Below are positions 1 through 9,811 of a stretch of DNA of 64,000 bases, one piece after another. The translations under genes and the position numbers were made by a program. The stretch covers positions 806,001-870,000 of the forward strand of contig NZ_LT607734.1 in assembly GCF_900095285.1 (NCBI RefSeq), written 5' to 3'. Origin of the DNA: Fusobacterium gastrosuis (GTDB lineage: Bacteria; Fusobacteriota; Fusobacteriia; Fusobacteriales; Fusobacteriaceae). The stretch's first letter is position 1; each line of letters starts with the position of its first letter. Under the pieces are notes generated by a model that had not been told where the DNA came from, made no database searches, and saw only the letters and a list, made by a program, of their open reading frames with translations.

Positions 1-278
1 CTTGAATAGATAGGAATATATGAATTTTCTTTTGAAAAATTTATCATTTGATAAGTTGCTCCCCATTCACCTTGAATGAGCACATAATCATCTTTATTTA
101 GTTTGGCTTTTAAAAAATTTTTAAATTCATCAAGATTGCTTTCTTCATTTATATTTGCCCATTTATTTTTTAAATTAGATGGAATATAAATTATTTTATT
201 ACATAACCAATCTTTTTTTAATTCTTCCTCTTGGGCTTCAGTCAAGGTATGTGAAAATAATAAAACTATTTTTTTCAT
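1..278 (-). CDS. csx20: Csx20-like CRISPR-associated protein (partial, C-terminus outside window)
   Basis: The gene starts at ATG 276-278 on the minus strand behind a GGAGGA site and runs off the left edge, so only about 92 residues are visible. The N-terminus MKKIVLLFSHTLTEAQ and the segment VLIQGEWGATYQMINF match what I remember of the small Csx20 family, which is found beside type III CRISPR systems and has been discussed as a ring nuclease that degrades cyclic oligoadenylate. It is the last visible gene of the operon cas1, cas2, CARF protein, Csx1-like RNase, and starts 11 bases after the stop of the Csx1-like gene. By inference it switches off the signal made by Cas10. The identification rests on sequence resemblance only. 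Confidence 0.6.
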   Translation of the reverse strand, partial: MKKIVLLFSHTLTEAQEEELKKDWLCNKIIYIPSNLKNKWANINEESNLDEFKNFLKAKLNKDDYVLIQGEWGATYQMINFSKENSYIPIYS

Positions 279-288
279 TTATCCTCCA

Positions 289-1620
289 TCATTTTTTTAA
301 AATATTGAATTCATTTTCAAAATCTTCTAAGATTCTTACATTATCTTTAGTCATAATTCTTTCAAGTTTATTACAATAGTTTTCTAAATTATCTATATGA
401 TTTTTTGCACTACTATCTACATCATCGGAATGAGCTATTCTATTTCTAACTTTTCTACTTGTATCAAATATATTTACAAGATCTTTTATAGGTTGATATC
501 TCTTATCATCAAATTTTCGGTCAATACTATTTTTATATCTTTTGTCATTTTCCATTTTTCTTCTAGTTTTGAATAGCCAATCAGAAGTTATATCCTTATT
601 ATCGATAGAAATTTTTAAAGAATAAGAAACATAATTTTTAATTGCTTCATTTATATTTATAAAAGACATGGCATATCTTTTTTGTAAATAGTGCCACTTA
701 GCTAATTTTAATTGAATTTCATAATCTTCTTCTGCATCTTTAAATTCTTTTATAAATTCTTTAACAATATTTGGAATTAATAATTTTGAAGGACCTTCTA
801 ATTTTTCTATTTTTGCTATAATATTTTCTCGCTTTAAAGACTGAATACTTTGTTTAATACTTCCGATATAGTTTAAATTCATAGCATCAGAGAAGTTTAG
901 CATTTTCTTCTTTACTTCTTGATCTTCAATTAGTTCTTGTAAAGGATAAAAATTTCCGTATTCTTTTAATGACTGAGCACCTTTTATCCACTTTAAAAGT
1001 TTATAAAAAGCATTTAGGTCTATTATAGGAGTTTTTCCATTATTAGTTCCTGATAATTCAAACATCCCATATGAAATCATTTTTATTTCTATATTTTTAT
1101 TAATGACATCCTTTATATAATTTATAACGAGGAACATCCACATAGCATTTGAACGAAAAGAATGAGTAATGTCTATATAAACTTCATCTCCATCATTCAA
1201 ATATTTATCTATATCCATAATAATATTAAAATTTTCAAATATTTCTGTTTCATCAAGTCCATATTTTGTAAGTTTTATTATAACTTTATCTTCAAAAATG
1301 GCATTAAATTTTTCGATATTTAAATTAGAAAGATTTGTGTCTTTGCTGGAAGTACTTATCTGTTCAGACAATGACATATAGTATTCAATATCTTCTTCTA
1401 TAGAATATTTATTACAATAGTGTTGATATAAATTGTCCCACATAGAACCAGTAGTTCCAATATGTATAGTTTTATCTATGTTAAAGTGTTCTTCTAATAC
1501 TGAAGATATAAAAGTTCTATCTTTATATAATTTACCATCTATTTCATAAGTTGCTTTATTGTATTCACCATTATTATTTTTTTTTCCACCGCCTATTCCT
1601 GCAATTAAAATTTTTGCCAT
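289..1620 (-). CDS. TM1812/Csx1-type CARF-HEPN ribonuclease
   Basis: This 443-residue protein has the layout of the TM1812 branch of the Csx1/Csm6 RNases. The N-terminal Rossmann-like CARF part begins MAKILIAGIGGGKK, with GTTGSMWDNL near residue 55 and DITHSFRSNAMWMFL near residue 150, both typical of the TM1812 family. The C-terminal HEPN part ends in RNRIAH at residues 392-397, a clean RxxxxH catalytic motif. In this family the CARF dimer binds cyclic oligoadenylate from Cas10 and switches on non-specific RNA cleavage. It starts 15 bases downstream of the CARF-only gene and precedes the Csx20-like gene, so synthesis-linked activation and removal of the signal are encoded together. Its ring size preference cannot be read from sequence. 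Confidence 0.85.
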   Translation of the reverse strand: MAKILIAGIGGGKKNNNGEYNKATYEIDGKLYKDRTFISSVLEEHFNIDKTIHIGTTGSMWDNLYQHYCNKYSIEEDIEYYMSLSEQISTSSKDTNLSNLNIEKFNAIFEDKVIIKLTKYGLDETEIFENFNIIMDIDKYLNDGDEVYIDITHSFRSNAMWMFLVINYIKDVINKNIEIKMISYGMFELSGTNNGKTPIIDLNAFYKLLKWIKGAQSLKEYGNFYPLQELIEDQEVKKKMLNFSDAMNLNYIGSIKQSIQSLKRENIIAKIEKLEGPSKLLIPNIVKEFIKEFKDAEEDYEIQLKLAKWHYLQKRYAMSFININEAIKNYVSYSLKISIDNKDITSDWLFKTRRKMENDKRYKNSIDRKFDDKRYQPIKDLVNIFDTSRKVRNRIAHSDDVDSSAKNHIDNLENYCNKLERIMTKDNVRILEDFENEFNILKK

Positions 1621-1635
1621 AAGTCCTCCTCTTCT

Positions 1636-3390
1636 TTAATTATATAAATAAAAATAACTATCTACCATAAAACTTTCATTCTCTTCATTGTAGATTATGA
1701 AGTCTTTATTTCCTTTTCCTTTGTTTTTTAGCTCTATATTTACAATATCATTTAATATTTTAATAAAGCCATTGAACTTACTTTTTTCTTTAATATAAGT
1801 TTTTTCTGAAATATCTTTTTTTCCCTTTTTTTCCTTCCATTCTTTTTTAGAAAGTTCAAAGTTATTTTCAAAAATTAACATCAAAATTTTTATTTTTTCT
1901 TTGGGTTTTTTTGTTTTTGAGAATTCTTCAACCATACTTTTATGTTTACTTAAATCTATATTTAATTCAAATTTTTCAATTAATAAATTTGTTCCATTTA
2001 ATTTAATAGATTTTTCTTTTTCTTCTTTTAATTTTTCCTCAATATTTAATATTTCAAGAATTTTTTTAATTTTTTTTGAATCATAGTTTTTGAACAAACT
2101 CGAATCTATATCTTCTGTATCTTTTATTTTTTCTAGTTCACTTTGCTTACAAAAAGGCATAACTTTATCTAGTGAGCTAAAGATAAATTCTTTTGCTTTG
2201 TCTTCTGAAGTCATATTTTTATAAATATATTTTATTAGTATAGATGAATATATTATTTGAGATATTTCATAAAAATAATCTCCTTCTTCATCTTCAAACA
2301 GTTCCTTTATTTTATAATATTCAGTAAATGATGATGGAGAAAATTTAAGAAATCTATCCTCTAATTCTTGAGCTTCTTCGCCATTTTCTAAACCTTCTTC
2401 TATTTTATATAAGCATGTTAAAATTGTTAATACAATTAGAAATTTTTCGATTTTCTTTTTTGTCATGATTTGAAATTCTTTATATTTGAAGATATTTTTT
2501 AAGAATATTTCAACTTTCTCATAAAAGCAATAAAAGTCCATTGTTATCATAGTTTCAAAATTTATAATTTTATTTAATTCTTTGTAAAAAAATTCTAAAT
2601 CTTCTTTTCCTATATTTTTATAAAAATTTGATACTATTTCATATTCATATCTTTTTAAAGCATCATTTATAGTTCTATAATTTTTGATACTTTCTTTTAT
2701 AGGCTCTTGCATAATTTCTAAAGTACTTGAAAAGGGTAATCTTACAAAATCATCTATAATTTTTAAATTTTCACCATTGATTTCATATTTAGGAAGATGA
2801 CTTTCCTTCCAATTTATAACTTTTATATCTCTTTCTACTGCTAATTTATACATAGCTATACTTAAAGTCTTTGTTCCTAAAGTGGCTTCTAAAACAGTAT
2901 TTTCATTTATAGCATTTTCATTTATAGCTATACCTCTTAAAGTATTATAAATTTCTGTAATACTATCTTCTACCTTTTTTCCAATAATTTTATATTGCTT
3001 TTTTTGTTTTTCTAAAATTTCTTTTAAACTATCATATTTTTTTTCAGTTTCTTCAGTATATAGTAGATATATTTCTTTTATGTTATCAAAAAATCTTAAG
3101 GATTTTTGAAGTGGTAATTCTTCCAAAATATTTTCGCTAACCCTAGTATAGCTTACAAAAGATATAATTTTTTCGATTTTCTCTTTCTCAATATTTAAGG
3201 TTTTATTTTTTTCTTCTATCATGTTTTTTAAATATATATTCTCTAAAGCTTTTTTATCATTTTCAGTCCAATTTTCATTTTTTAAATAAGGGTCAAACCT
3301 ATACTTACTCAATAATGCTATTTCATTTTCACTTAAATTAAATTTAATACTTTTTTTAATTTCGTTTACTAATTTTTCCATATAACACAC
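1636..3390 (-). CDS. CARF-domain protein with unrecognised effector region
   Basis: This 584-residue protein lies between cas2 and the Csx1-like gene in the same minus-strand operon. Residues about 75-205 look like a CARF sensor: ISFVSYTRVSEN opens the first strand, and LEATLGTKTLSIAMYKLA near residue 168, followed by VINW, resembles the glycine/threonine-rich CARF ligand loop. The long middle part is helical and lysine/glutamate rich. The last 90 residues (from about KPKEKIKIL) could be a winged-helix-like tail. I see no RxxxxH HEPN motif, no PD-(D/E)XK pattern, no transmembrane segment and no protease motif. It may be a cOA-responsive effector with an unknown output, or a regulator. The reading frame is intact and the start at 3390 is preceded by AAGGAGTG; an internal Met at codon 4 is an alternative start. 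Confidence 0.6.
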   Translation of the reverse strand: MCYMEKLVNEIKKSIKFNLSENEIALLSKYRFDPYLKNENWTENDKKALENIYLKNMIEEKNKTLNIEKEKIEKIISFVSYTRVSENILEELPLQKSLRFFDNIKEIYLLYTEETEKKYDSLKEILEKQKKQYKIIGKKVEDSITEIYNTLRGIAINENAINENTVLEATLGTKTLSIAMYKLAVERDIKVINWKESHLPKYEINGENLKIIDDFVRLPFSSTLEIMQEPIKESIKNYRTINDALKRYEYEIVSNFYKNIGKEDLEFFYKELNKIINFETMITMDFYCFYEKVEIFLKNIFKYKEFQIMTKKKIEKFLIVLTILTCLYKIEEGLENGEEAQELEDRFLKFSPSSFTEYYKIKELFEDEEGDYFYEISQIIYSSILIKYIYKNMTSEDKAKEFIFSSLDKVMPFCKQSELEKIKDTEDIDSSLFKNYDSKKIKKILEILNIEEKLKEEKEKSIKLNGTNLLIEKFELNIDLSKHKSMVEEFSKTKKPKEKIKILMLIFENNFELSKKEWKEKKGKKDISEKTYIKEKSKFNGFIKILNDIVNIELKNKGKGNKDFIIYNEENESFMVDSYFYLYN

Positions 3391-3402
3391 TCCTTAAATA
3401 TT

Positions 3403-3687
3403 TTATATATAAATTATATACTCATTATATATATTATAATTATAAATATTTCCAAAACTAACTATGTTGTCATATTCAAAATCATTAAAGGATAAGCAAA
3501 ATAAATTATCTTCATCTTTATTTAAAATATTTTGTATATATTCTAACATATTTTTAATTTTATAATAAACATTTTTTCCTAAAAAAACTGATTTTTGTAT
3601 TCGAATAAAACCTTTTTCAATTAAAAAATCCGAAACAGCTTTTCGTCGTTTATCATTTCCTATATCATAAGATATTAAATAATTCAT
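3403..3687 (-). CDS. cas2: CRISPR-associated endonuclease Cas2
   Basis: The 94-residue length and the start MNYLISYDIGNDKRR are typical of Cas2, including the metal-binding Asp at residue 8 at the end of the first ferredoxin-fold strand. Cas2 dimerises and bridges two Cas1 dimers in the spacer integrase. Its ATG overlaps the last bases of cas1 (3684-3687), so translation is probably coupled. The downstream gene is the CARF protein, which starts 12 bases after the stop. The C-terminus, rich in Tyr, Asn and Ile, is longer and less conserved than the fold core. Confidence 0.9.
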   Translation of the reverse strand: MNYLISYDIGNDKRRKAVSDFLIEKGFIRIQKSVFLGKNVYYKIKNMLEYIQNILNKDEDNLFCLSFNDFEYDNIVSFGNIYNYNIYNEYIIYI

Positions 3688-4649
3688 ACTACCATCTCCA
3701 TTATTTCTTTTTTAATTTTTTTGATTTCATATTTTATTATATCTTCCTTTGAAAATTTATTTTTTGAATATATTTCCTTTTTCTCTAAAAGCTCATTAAA
3801 ATATAAACTCACTTCATATTTTCCTCTTTTACTCATTATTAAACTTTCATTCTCTATTTCAAAAAAGTCATTTTTTATTATTTTTTTATGAAATAAATCA
3901 AAGACAGTATCATAAGCTAAATATCTATATTTTTCAATATAATCATATACTAAGGGTAATTTTTTATTTCCTTCAAAATGAATTATCCCAACCGTCAAGT
4001 CAAAGCCTTCATATAAGAATATACTCTCTAATTTTCTATATAGTATTCCAAATAAATAGTTTAAAACAATATTGTACGGCTCTTTTGCTTTTCTGTGTTC
4101 TCTATTATAAAATCTCCATTTTTCTTCAAGTAATTCTGAAATAATTTTAAAATAAAGTCTACTTGCCATTCCTTCATAGCCCATTATTATCATTCTTGCT
4201 TTTGGATTATATTTTTTTATTTGTTGAATTTTTTTGATGTATATATCAAAATTAGAAACTTGATCCAAATTCCTTTTTCTTCTTTTAAGTAATGTATCTA
4301 TATGTTCTTTTTGCTTAGAAATTTTATCAATTAGCCAAGATTTTGCTAGTTCTAACCCTTTTTCACTTGCAAAAAATTGATATTGATTTTTTCTTAATTT
4401 TCCATTTCTATTGCTGATTGAGCTAAAAAATTGTCCTATTACATTTCCATATTTATCACAAATCACTATTGGAATTTCATTTTCAGTCGCTAACCTTATA
4501 GCACCAGATGTTAAAGAAACTTCACCCTCTAAAATTATTGAATCTATTTTTTCAGCAGATAATTGTAATTCTCTTTCCATATCATCAATATAAAAACTTT
4601 TTTTTCTTTTAGAAATTTTAGTTCCATTCTTCACAATACAAAGTTCCAT
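3684..4649 (-). CDS. cas1: CRISPR-associated integrase Cas1
   Basis: I place the start at the ATG ending at 4649 (protein start MELCIVKNGTK), because a perfect TAAGGAGGAA site lies just before it; an in-frame upstream extension to 4742 is lysine-rich and lacks a site. This gives 321 residues, normal for Cas1. The metal-site region is visible: GYEGMASRLYF with the catalytic Glu, and in the second half IHFEGNKKLPLVYDYIE and YDTVFDLF with the His and Asp positions. There is no fused reverse transcriptase. It integrates new spacers with Cas2 at the leader end of the array, which lies immediately upstream and is transcribed in the opposite direction. Confidence 0.93.
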   Translation of the reverse strand: MELCIVKNGTKISKRKKSFYIDDMERELQLSAEKIDSIILEGEVSLTSGAIRLATENEIPIVICDKYGNVIGQFFSSISNRNGKLRKNQYQFFASEKGLELAKSWLIDKISKQKEHIDTLLKRRKRNLDQVSNFDIYIKKIQQIKKYNPKARMIIMGYEGMASRLYFKIISELLEEKWRFYNREHRKAKEPYNIVLNYLFGILYRKLESIFLYEGFDLTVGIIHFEGNKKLPLVYDYIEKYRYLAYDTVFDLFHKKIIKNDFFEIENESLIMSKRGKYEVSLYFNELLEKKEIYSKNKFSKEDIIKYEIKKIKKEIMEMVV

Positions 4650-4742
4650 ACAATTCCTCCTTATATAAATAATTTCATTTTTTTTTATTATAAACTTATT
4701 AAGTTTACTTTTTTTCTTAATTTTTTTACTATTTTTGATCAT

Positions 4743-4928
4743 TTTAGAATATATATTGGAATTAAAAAGAAAAATGCTTGTATTATTTTTAATAAATTTC
4801 TATATTTTCTTATTTTTAGAACTATTTATTAAAGACTATACTAATTATTTGTACAAATGTTAAAAAATTGCTCATCTAGCCAAATTAAAATTTTTTCTTG
4901 CTTTTTTTTAGTTTTTTTTGTAATATGG
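4743..4928. promoter_or_regulatory. CRISPR leader / divergent promoter region
   Basis: This strongly AT-rich non-coding stretch separates cas1 (minus strand) from the first repeat (plus strand). The far end of the array carries the degenerate repeats, so this side is the leader, where new spacers enter and where pre-crRNA transcription should start. T-rich runs occupy 4890-4920. No promoter hexamers stand out enough to be placed with confidence. Confidence 0.6.
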
Positions 4929-7900
4929 GTATAAATTCATTTCCACTTACAATAAGGTTTAAAACATCTAAATATATAAATTTTATGGAAAATTCTATAT
5001 TAAGTATAAATTCATTTCCACTTACAATAAGGTTTAAAACCTACATACGGAACTGGTATAGAGTTTAATATATCAAACGTATAAATTCATTTCCACTTAC
5101 AATAAGGTTTAAAACTGGAAATTGTATAAAGTTATTAAATTTATAATGGAGTATAAATTCATTTCCACTTACAATAAGGTTTAAAACTCTTTTCCTACAA
5201 CATCTATAAATTCAGAGAATGATGTATAAATTCATTTCCACTTACAATAAGGTTTAAAACAAAATTTTCTTAAATCAGAAGGAGTACAATACTTTAAAGT
5301 ATAAATTCATTTCCACTTACAATAAGGTTTAAAACCTAATGTCAAAAGCTTTTCAGCTCTAGCCTCATCGTATAAATTCATTTCCACTTACAATAAGGTT
5401 TAAAACATCTCTTAATAAACTCATTACAGAATTTATCATTCTAGGTATAAATTCATTTCCACTTACAATAAGGTTTAAAACATAGTTGCATTACCTCCTA
5501 TGCTAGATCCACCATAAGTATAAATTCATTTCCACTTACAATAAGGTTTAAAACTATCAACTCATCTGCTGCTACATTATATCTTTTCAGTATAAATTCA
5601 TTTCCACTTACAATAAGGTTTAAAACTTTGGTTTCTCCATTCTCTAAATTCCATATTCTCAGTATAAATTCATTTCCACTTACAATAAGGTTTAAAACGT
5701 AGTTTCTAATGAAGAATTAGTATCTATGATAATTAAAGTATAAATTCATTTCCACTTACAATAAGGTTTAAAACTTTGTCTACGTAATTGTAGACAATTT
5801 CTTTTATTTGTATAAATTCATTTCCACTTACAATAAGGTTTAAAACAATAGACTATTCATTTATAGATACCTCCCCATTTCGTATAAATTCATTTCCACT
5901 TACAATAAGGTTTAAAACCTTTACAAGAGGAAATGGAGAGTTCCTAGAATATAGTATAAATTCATTTCCACTTACAATAAGGTTTAAAACTCTTTTAGTG
6001 ATTTTAATAATTGATCTTCCTTAGAAGTATAAATTCATTTCCACTTACAATAAGGTTTAAAACATCTAAAATAGATTCATCACATTCATAATAGTTAAGT
6101 ATAAATTCATTTCCACTTACAATAAGGTTTAAAACTTTTACATCCTTCAATTAATTCGTCTGCCGCTATATCGTATAAATTCATTTCCACTTACAATAAG
6201 GTTTAAAACATTATATATACATCCATGTATTAGATTTAAACTTTGAAGTATAAATTCATTTCCACTTACAATAAGGTTTAAAACTAATAATGGTATTGTA
6301 AGACATAATGTCATTAAATAGTATAAATTCATTTCCACTTACAATAAGGTTTAAAACGATCAAACAGAATATGTTCTTTAAACGCAATACTTAAGTATAA
6401 ATTCATTTCCACTTACAATAAGGTTTAAAACTCTGCTTCTTTTTAAATTTAAAAATTTCTTATTTAAGTATAAATTCATTTCCACTTACAATAAGGTTTA
6501 AAACTATTGTAACTACGTGAGACGAAGGAATCATCTGATTGTAGTATAAATTCATTTCCACTTACAATAAGGTTTAAAACAAAAGTTGCTGGAACTGAAT
6601 CTGAAGGTATAGATGAAGTATAAATTCATTTCCACTTACAATAAGGTTTAAAACAGAAACAAAATTATTCCATCTCGCTTCTATATCTTTTGTATAAATT
6701 CATTTCCACTTACAATAAGGTTTAAAACTTATATTCTGTTAATTGCTTTCCACTTAATCTATACTGGTATAAATTCATTTCCACTTACAATAAGGTTTAA
6801 AACCTAAGATTTGCTTGGCTTAATATGAAAACTGGTGTTGTATAAATTCATTTCCACTTACAATAAGGTTTAAAACTGATAGTGAGAATAGTAAACTGAA
6901 AGACAGTGACAGTATAAATTCATTTCCACTTACAATAAGGTTTAAAACTAAAGTACTCATTATTCCAGCAACTATACTACTTAAAGGTATAAATTCATTT
7001 CCACTTACAATAAGGTTTAAAACTCGTTTTGCATACTTCTTTGCTATCCATACGCTTAGTATAAATTCATTTCCACTTACAATAAGGTTTAAAACTTTCT
7101 CATAGAATTGTCCACTATCTGGATTTATATATAGTATAAATTCATTTCCACTTACAATAAGGTTTAAAACTCCTTTAATCAATCTTTGAGCATGTGCAAC
7201 ATTTTGTATAAATTCATTTCCACTTACAATAAGGTTTAAAACCGCTGCTACTATAGATAAACAAAACTCATTACAAAAGTATAAATTCATTTCCACTTAC
7301 AATAAGGTTTAAAACATAGAAACTACAGTTGCTGGAAATAAGTTATTCGGTATAAATTCATTTCCACTTACAATAAGGTTTAAAACACTTTAATAATTGA
7401 GCTTCCTTAGAAGCTAGTAAGTATAAATTCATTTCCACTTACAATAAGGTTTAAAACTGAATTGGTTGCTTCTAATAGTAATATGTTTAGAAGTATAAAT
7501 TCATTTCCACTTACAATAAGGTTTAAAACTCATAATAACATCTATTAAATGCTGGAGTTAGTGGTATAAATTCATTTCCACTTACAATAAGGTTTAAAAC
7601 CTAACCCTCTTCTAAGAAGAATTTTATTTACCATCTGTATAAATTCATTTCCACTTACAATAAGGTTTAAAACGTAGTTTCAGCTTCTTCGGCTATTAAA
7701 GAATCTACAGTATAAATTCATTTCCACTTACAATAAGGTTTAAAACACATCTCCCCATTGAGTATGCAACGCTCTTTTACTGTATAAATTCATTTCCACT
7801 TACAATAAGGTTTAAAACATAATGCAAGCAGCTTTCTTCAAACTTGCTGATATTGTATAAATTCATTTCCACTTACAATAAGGTTTAAAACTTTAACCCT

Positions 7901-9212
7901 CTTCGAAGAAGTGTTTTATTTGTTACCTTAGTATAAATTCATTTCCACTTACAATAAGGTTTAAAACTCCTTTGTCTACCAATAAAGATTTATTATCTTC
8001 TAGTATAAATTCATTTCCACTTACAATAAGGTTTAAAACTCTCTTCCCATTTTATAACCAAATCCTGTTAATAGAGTATAAATTCATTTCCACTTACAAT
8101 AAGGTTTAAAACAATACTTATTGAGAAAATAATCGATTAGTTTTTGGTTTTTGTATAAATTCATTTCCACTTACAATAAGGTTTAAAACTTCTTCCGATA
8201 TAGCTTCATCGTTAAACATTAAAGGTATAAATTCATTTCCACTTACAATAAGGTTTAAAACCCATAAATCTTAGCGTTATCATATACCATAACTTCATCA
8301 GTATAAATTCATTTCCACTTACAATAAGGTTTAAAACCAGTATTATCTATAATAGGGATTGCTGCTTCTGCAGTATAAATTCATTTCCACTTACAATAAG
8401 ATTTAAAACATAGCAACTGCAATTGCAAGATTTACTCCTTTATCGTATAAATTCATTTCCACTTATAATAAGGTTTAAAACTTGTTAAGGTTATCGACTA
8501 CCCCTTGTACTCTAGAGTATAAATTCATTTCCACTCATAATAAGGTTTAAAACTTTTGTGCCTTTATTTCATTATTTACTTCCATAACGTATAAACTCAT
8601 TTCCACTTATAATAAGGTTTAAAACTTTAAGCAGTTTTATGTCTTACTTAGGACAAATCAAGTATAAACTCATTTCCACTTACAATAAGGTTTAAAACAA
8701 AATTGAGAATACTAAAGCCATAAAGGCTGAAAATAAAGTATAAATTCATTTCCACTTATAATAAGGTTTAAAACGGATTTATCTCTTTTTTGGCGTTTAA
8801 AAATTATAGTATAAATTCATTTCCACTTATAATAAGGTTTAAAACTCGACATTTCCAGCCGCATTTTTGAATGGTACTAGTATAAATTCATTTCCACTTA
8901 CAATAAGGTTTAAAACTCTAACCAGTTTATAGCTAGTGAAACAGATTTGGTATAAATTCATTTTCACTTATAATAAGGTTTAAAACTTTAATAGCCCATT
9001 AAAGGCTACTAAATACAAAATTTGTATAAACTCATTTCCACTTATAATAAGGTTTAAAACTACTCCAGTTGTAGGAATCTTGAAGTTTGATGTAGGTACA
9101 GGTATAAACTCATTTCCACTTACAATAAGGTTTAAAACTTTTCAAGCTCGAACTTTGCGTCTTTGTCAGGTATAAAGGTGTAAACATTTCCACTTATAAT
9201 AAGGTTTAAAAC
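4929..9212 (+). CRISPR. CRISPR array: 59 repeats of 37 nt, 58 spacers
   Basis: The repeat is 37 nt, beginning GTATAAATTCATTTCC and ending GGTTTAAAAC. I located repeat starts from 4929 to 9178 at 70-78 nt intervals, giving 58 full repeats and one truncated terminal repeat. Spacers are 33-41 nt. The first 47 repeats look identical. From 8373 onward repeats accumulate changes (AAGATTTAAAAC, TTATAATAAGG, AAACTCATTT) and the last (9178-9212) has lost part of its 5' half, so the trailer end is on the right and transcription is plus-strand from the leader at 4743-4928. A crRNA 5' tag of about 8 nt would read TTTAAAAC. Three pairs of spacers resemble one another (see findings). The terminator at 9266 closes the transcript. 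Confidence 0.98.
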
Positions 9213-9265
9213 TTAATAGAGAAATATAGTACTATTAAATAATAAAAAGCAAAAATTAATAAATT

Positions 9266-9289
9266 AAGGCAACGTAAGTTGCCTTTTTT
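9266..9289 (+). terminator. Terminator after the CRISPR array
   Basis: AAGGCAAC and GTTGCCTT form an 8-bp stem around a GTAA loop, followed by a T run. It lies 54 nt past the last repeat and would end pre-crRNA transcription before the small-ORF cluster. Confidence 0.8.
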
Positions 9290-9292
9290 ATA

Positions 9293-9321
9293 TTATAAAA
9301 AGAAAATATTATTTCTATAAT
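9293..9321 (+). promoter_or_regulatory. Possible promoter of the small-ORF cluster
   Basis: TTATAA (9293-9298) and TATAAT (9316-9321) are separated by 17 nt, directly after the array terminator. The -10 box is perfect and the -35 box is weak. It would drive the tandem peptide units. Confidence 0.35.
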
Positions 9322-9437
9322 TTTAGTAAAAATTTTTTATTGAAGTTTAGAGAGAAAAGGAAGAAGGTAAAAAAGAAACAAGAAACGGTAAAGGTGAAAG
9401 TAATAAAATGGGAATATAAAGAAGGGAGTGATGAGAG

Positions 9438-9485
9438 ATGTTAGGTTTAATATTTTTATATTATCTATATCAAGAAATGAAATAG
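9438..9485 (+). CDS. Tiny hydrophobic peptide, copy 1 (15 aa)
   Basis: The ORF encodes MLGLIFLYYLYQEMK and is preceded by AAGGGAGTGATGAGAG, a long match to the complement of the 16S 3' end. The peptide has an uninterrupted hydrophobic core of about ten residues and a short charged tail, as in type I toxins such as Ibs or in small membrane peptides. No homologue is known to me. Conservation of the ribosome site and peptide across four tandem copies argues for translation. Confidence 0.55.
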   Translation: MLGLIFLYYLYQEMK

Positions 9486-9562
9486 TAAAAAGTAAAAAAG
9501 GAACAAAAAATGGTAAGAATAAAAGTAATAAAATGGGAATATAAAGAAAGGAGTGATGAAAG

Positions 9563-9610
9563 ATGTTAGGTTTAATATTTTTATATTATCTATATCAAGA
9601 AATGAAATAG
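9563..9610 (+). CDS. Tiny hydrophobic peptide, copy 2 (15 aa)
   Basis: It encodes the same peptide as copy 1, MLGLIFLYYLYQEMK, and ends in TAG. Its ribosome site reads AAAGGAGTGATGAAAG, slightly different from copy 1, while the coding bases are identical. The leader between copies 1 and 2 is the most diverged of the four. Confidence 0.55.
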   Translation: MLGLIFLYYLYQEMK

Positions 9611-9687
9611 TAAAAAGTAAAAAAGAAACAAGAAATGGTAAAGATGAAAGTAATAAAATGGCTATATAAAGAAGGGAGTGATGAGAG

Positions 9688-9735
9688 ATGTTGGGTTTAA
9701 TATTTTTATATTATCTATACCAAGAAATGAAATAA
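9688..9735 (+). CDS. Tiny hydrophobic peptide, copy 3 (15 aa)
   Basis: The peptide is identical to copies 1 and 2. Codon 2 is TTG instead of TTA, codon 11 is TAC instead of TAT and the stop is TAA. Synonymous-only change in a 15-codon ORF is weak but direct evidence that the peptide is under selection. Confidence 0.55.
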   Translation: MLGLIFLYYLYQEMK

Positions 9736-9811
9736 AAAAAGTAAAAAAGAAACAAGAAACGGTAAAGGTGAAAGTAATAAAATGAGAATATAAAGAAGGG
9801 AGTGATGAGAG

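Noticed and set aside
6147-7296. Minus-strand ORFs of repeated FNLIVSGNEF-like sequence
   Set aside because: They read through CRISPR repeats and spacers; the periodic peptide is the repeat translated.
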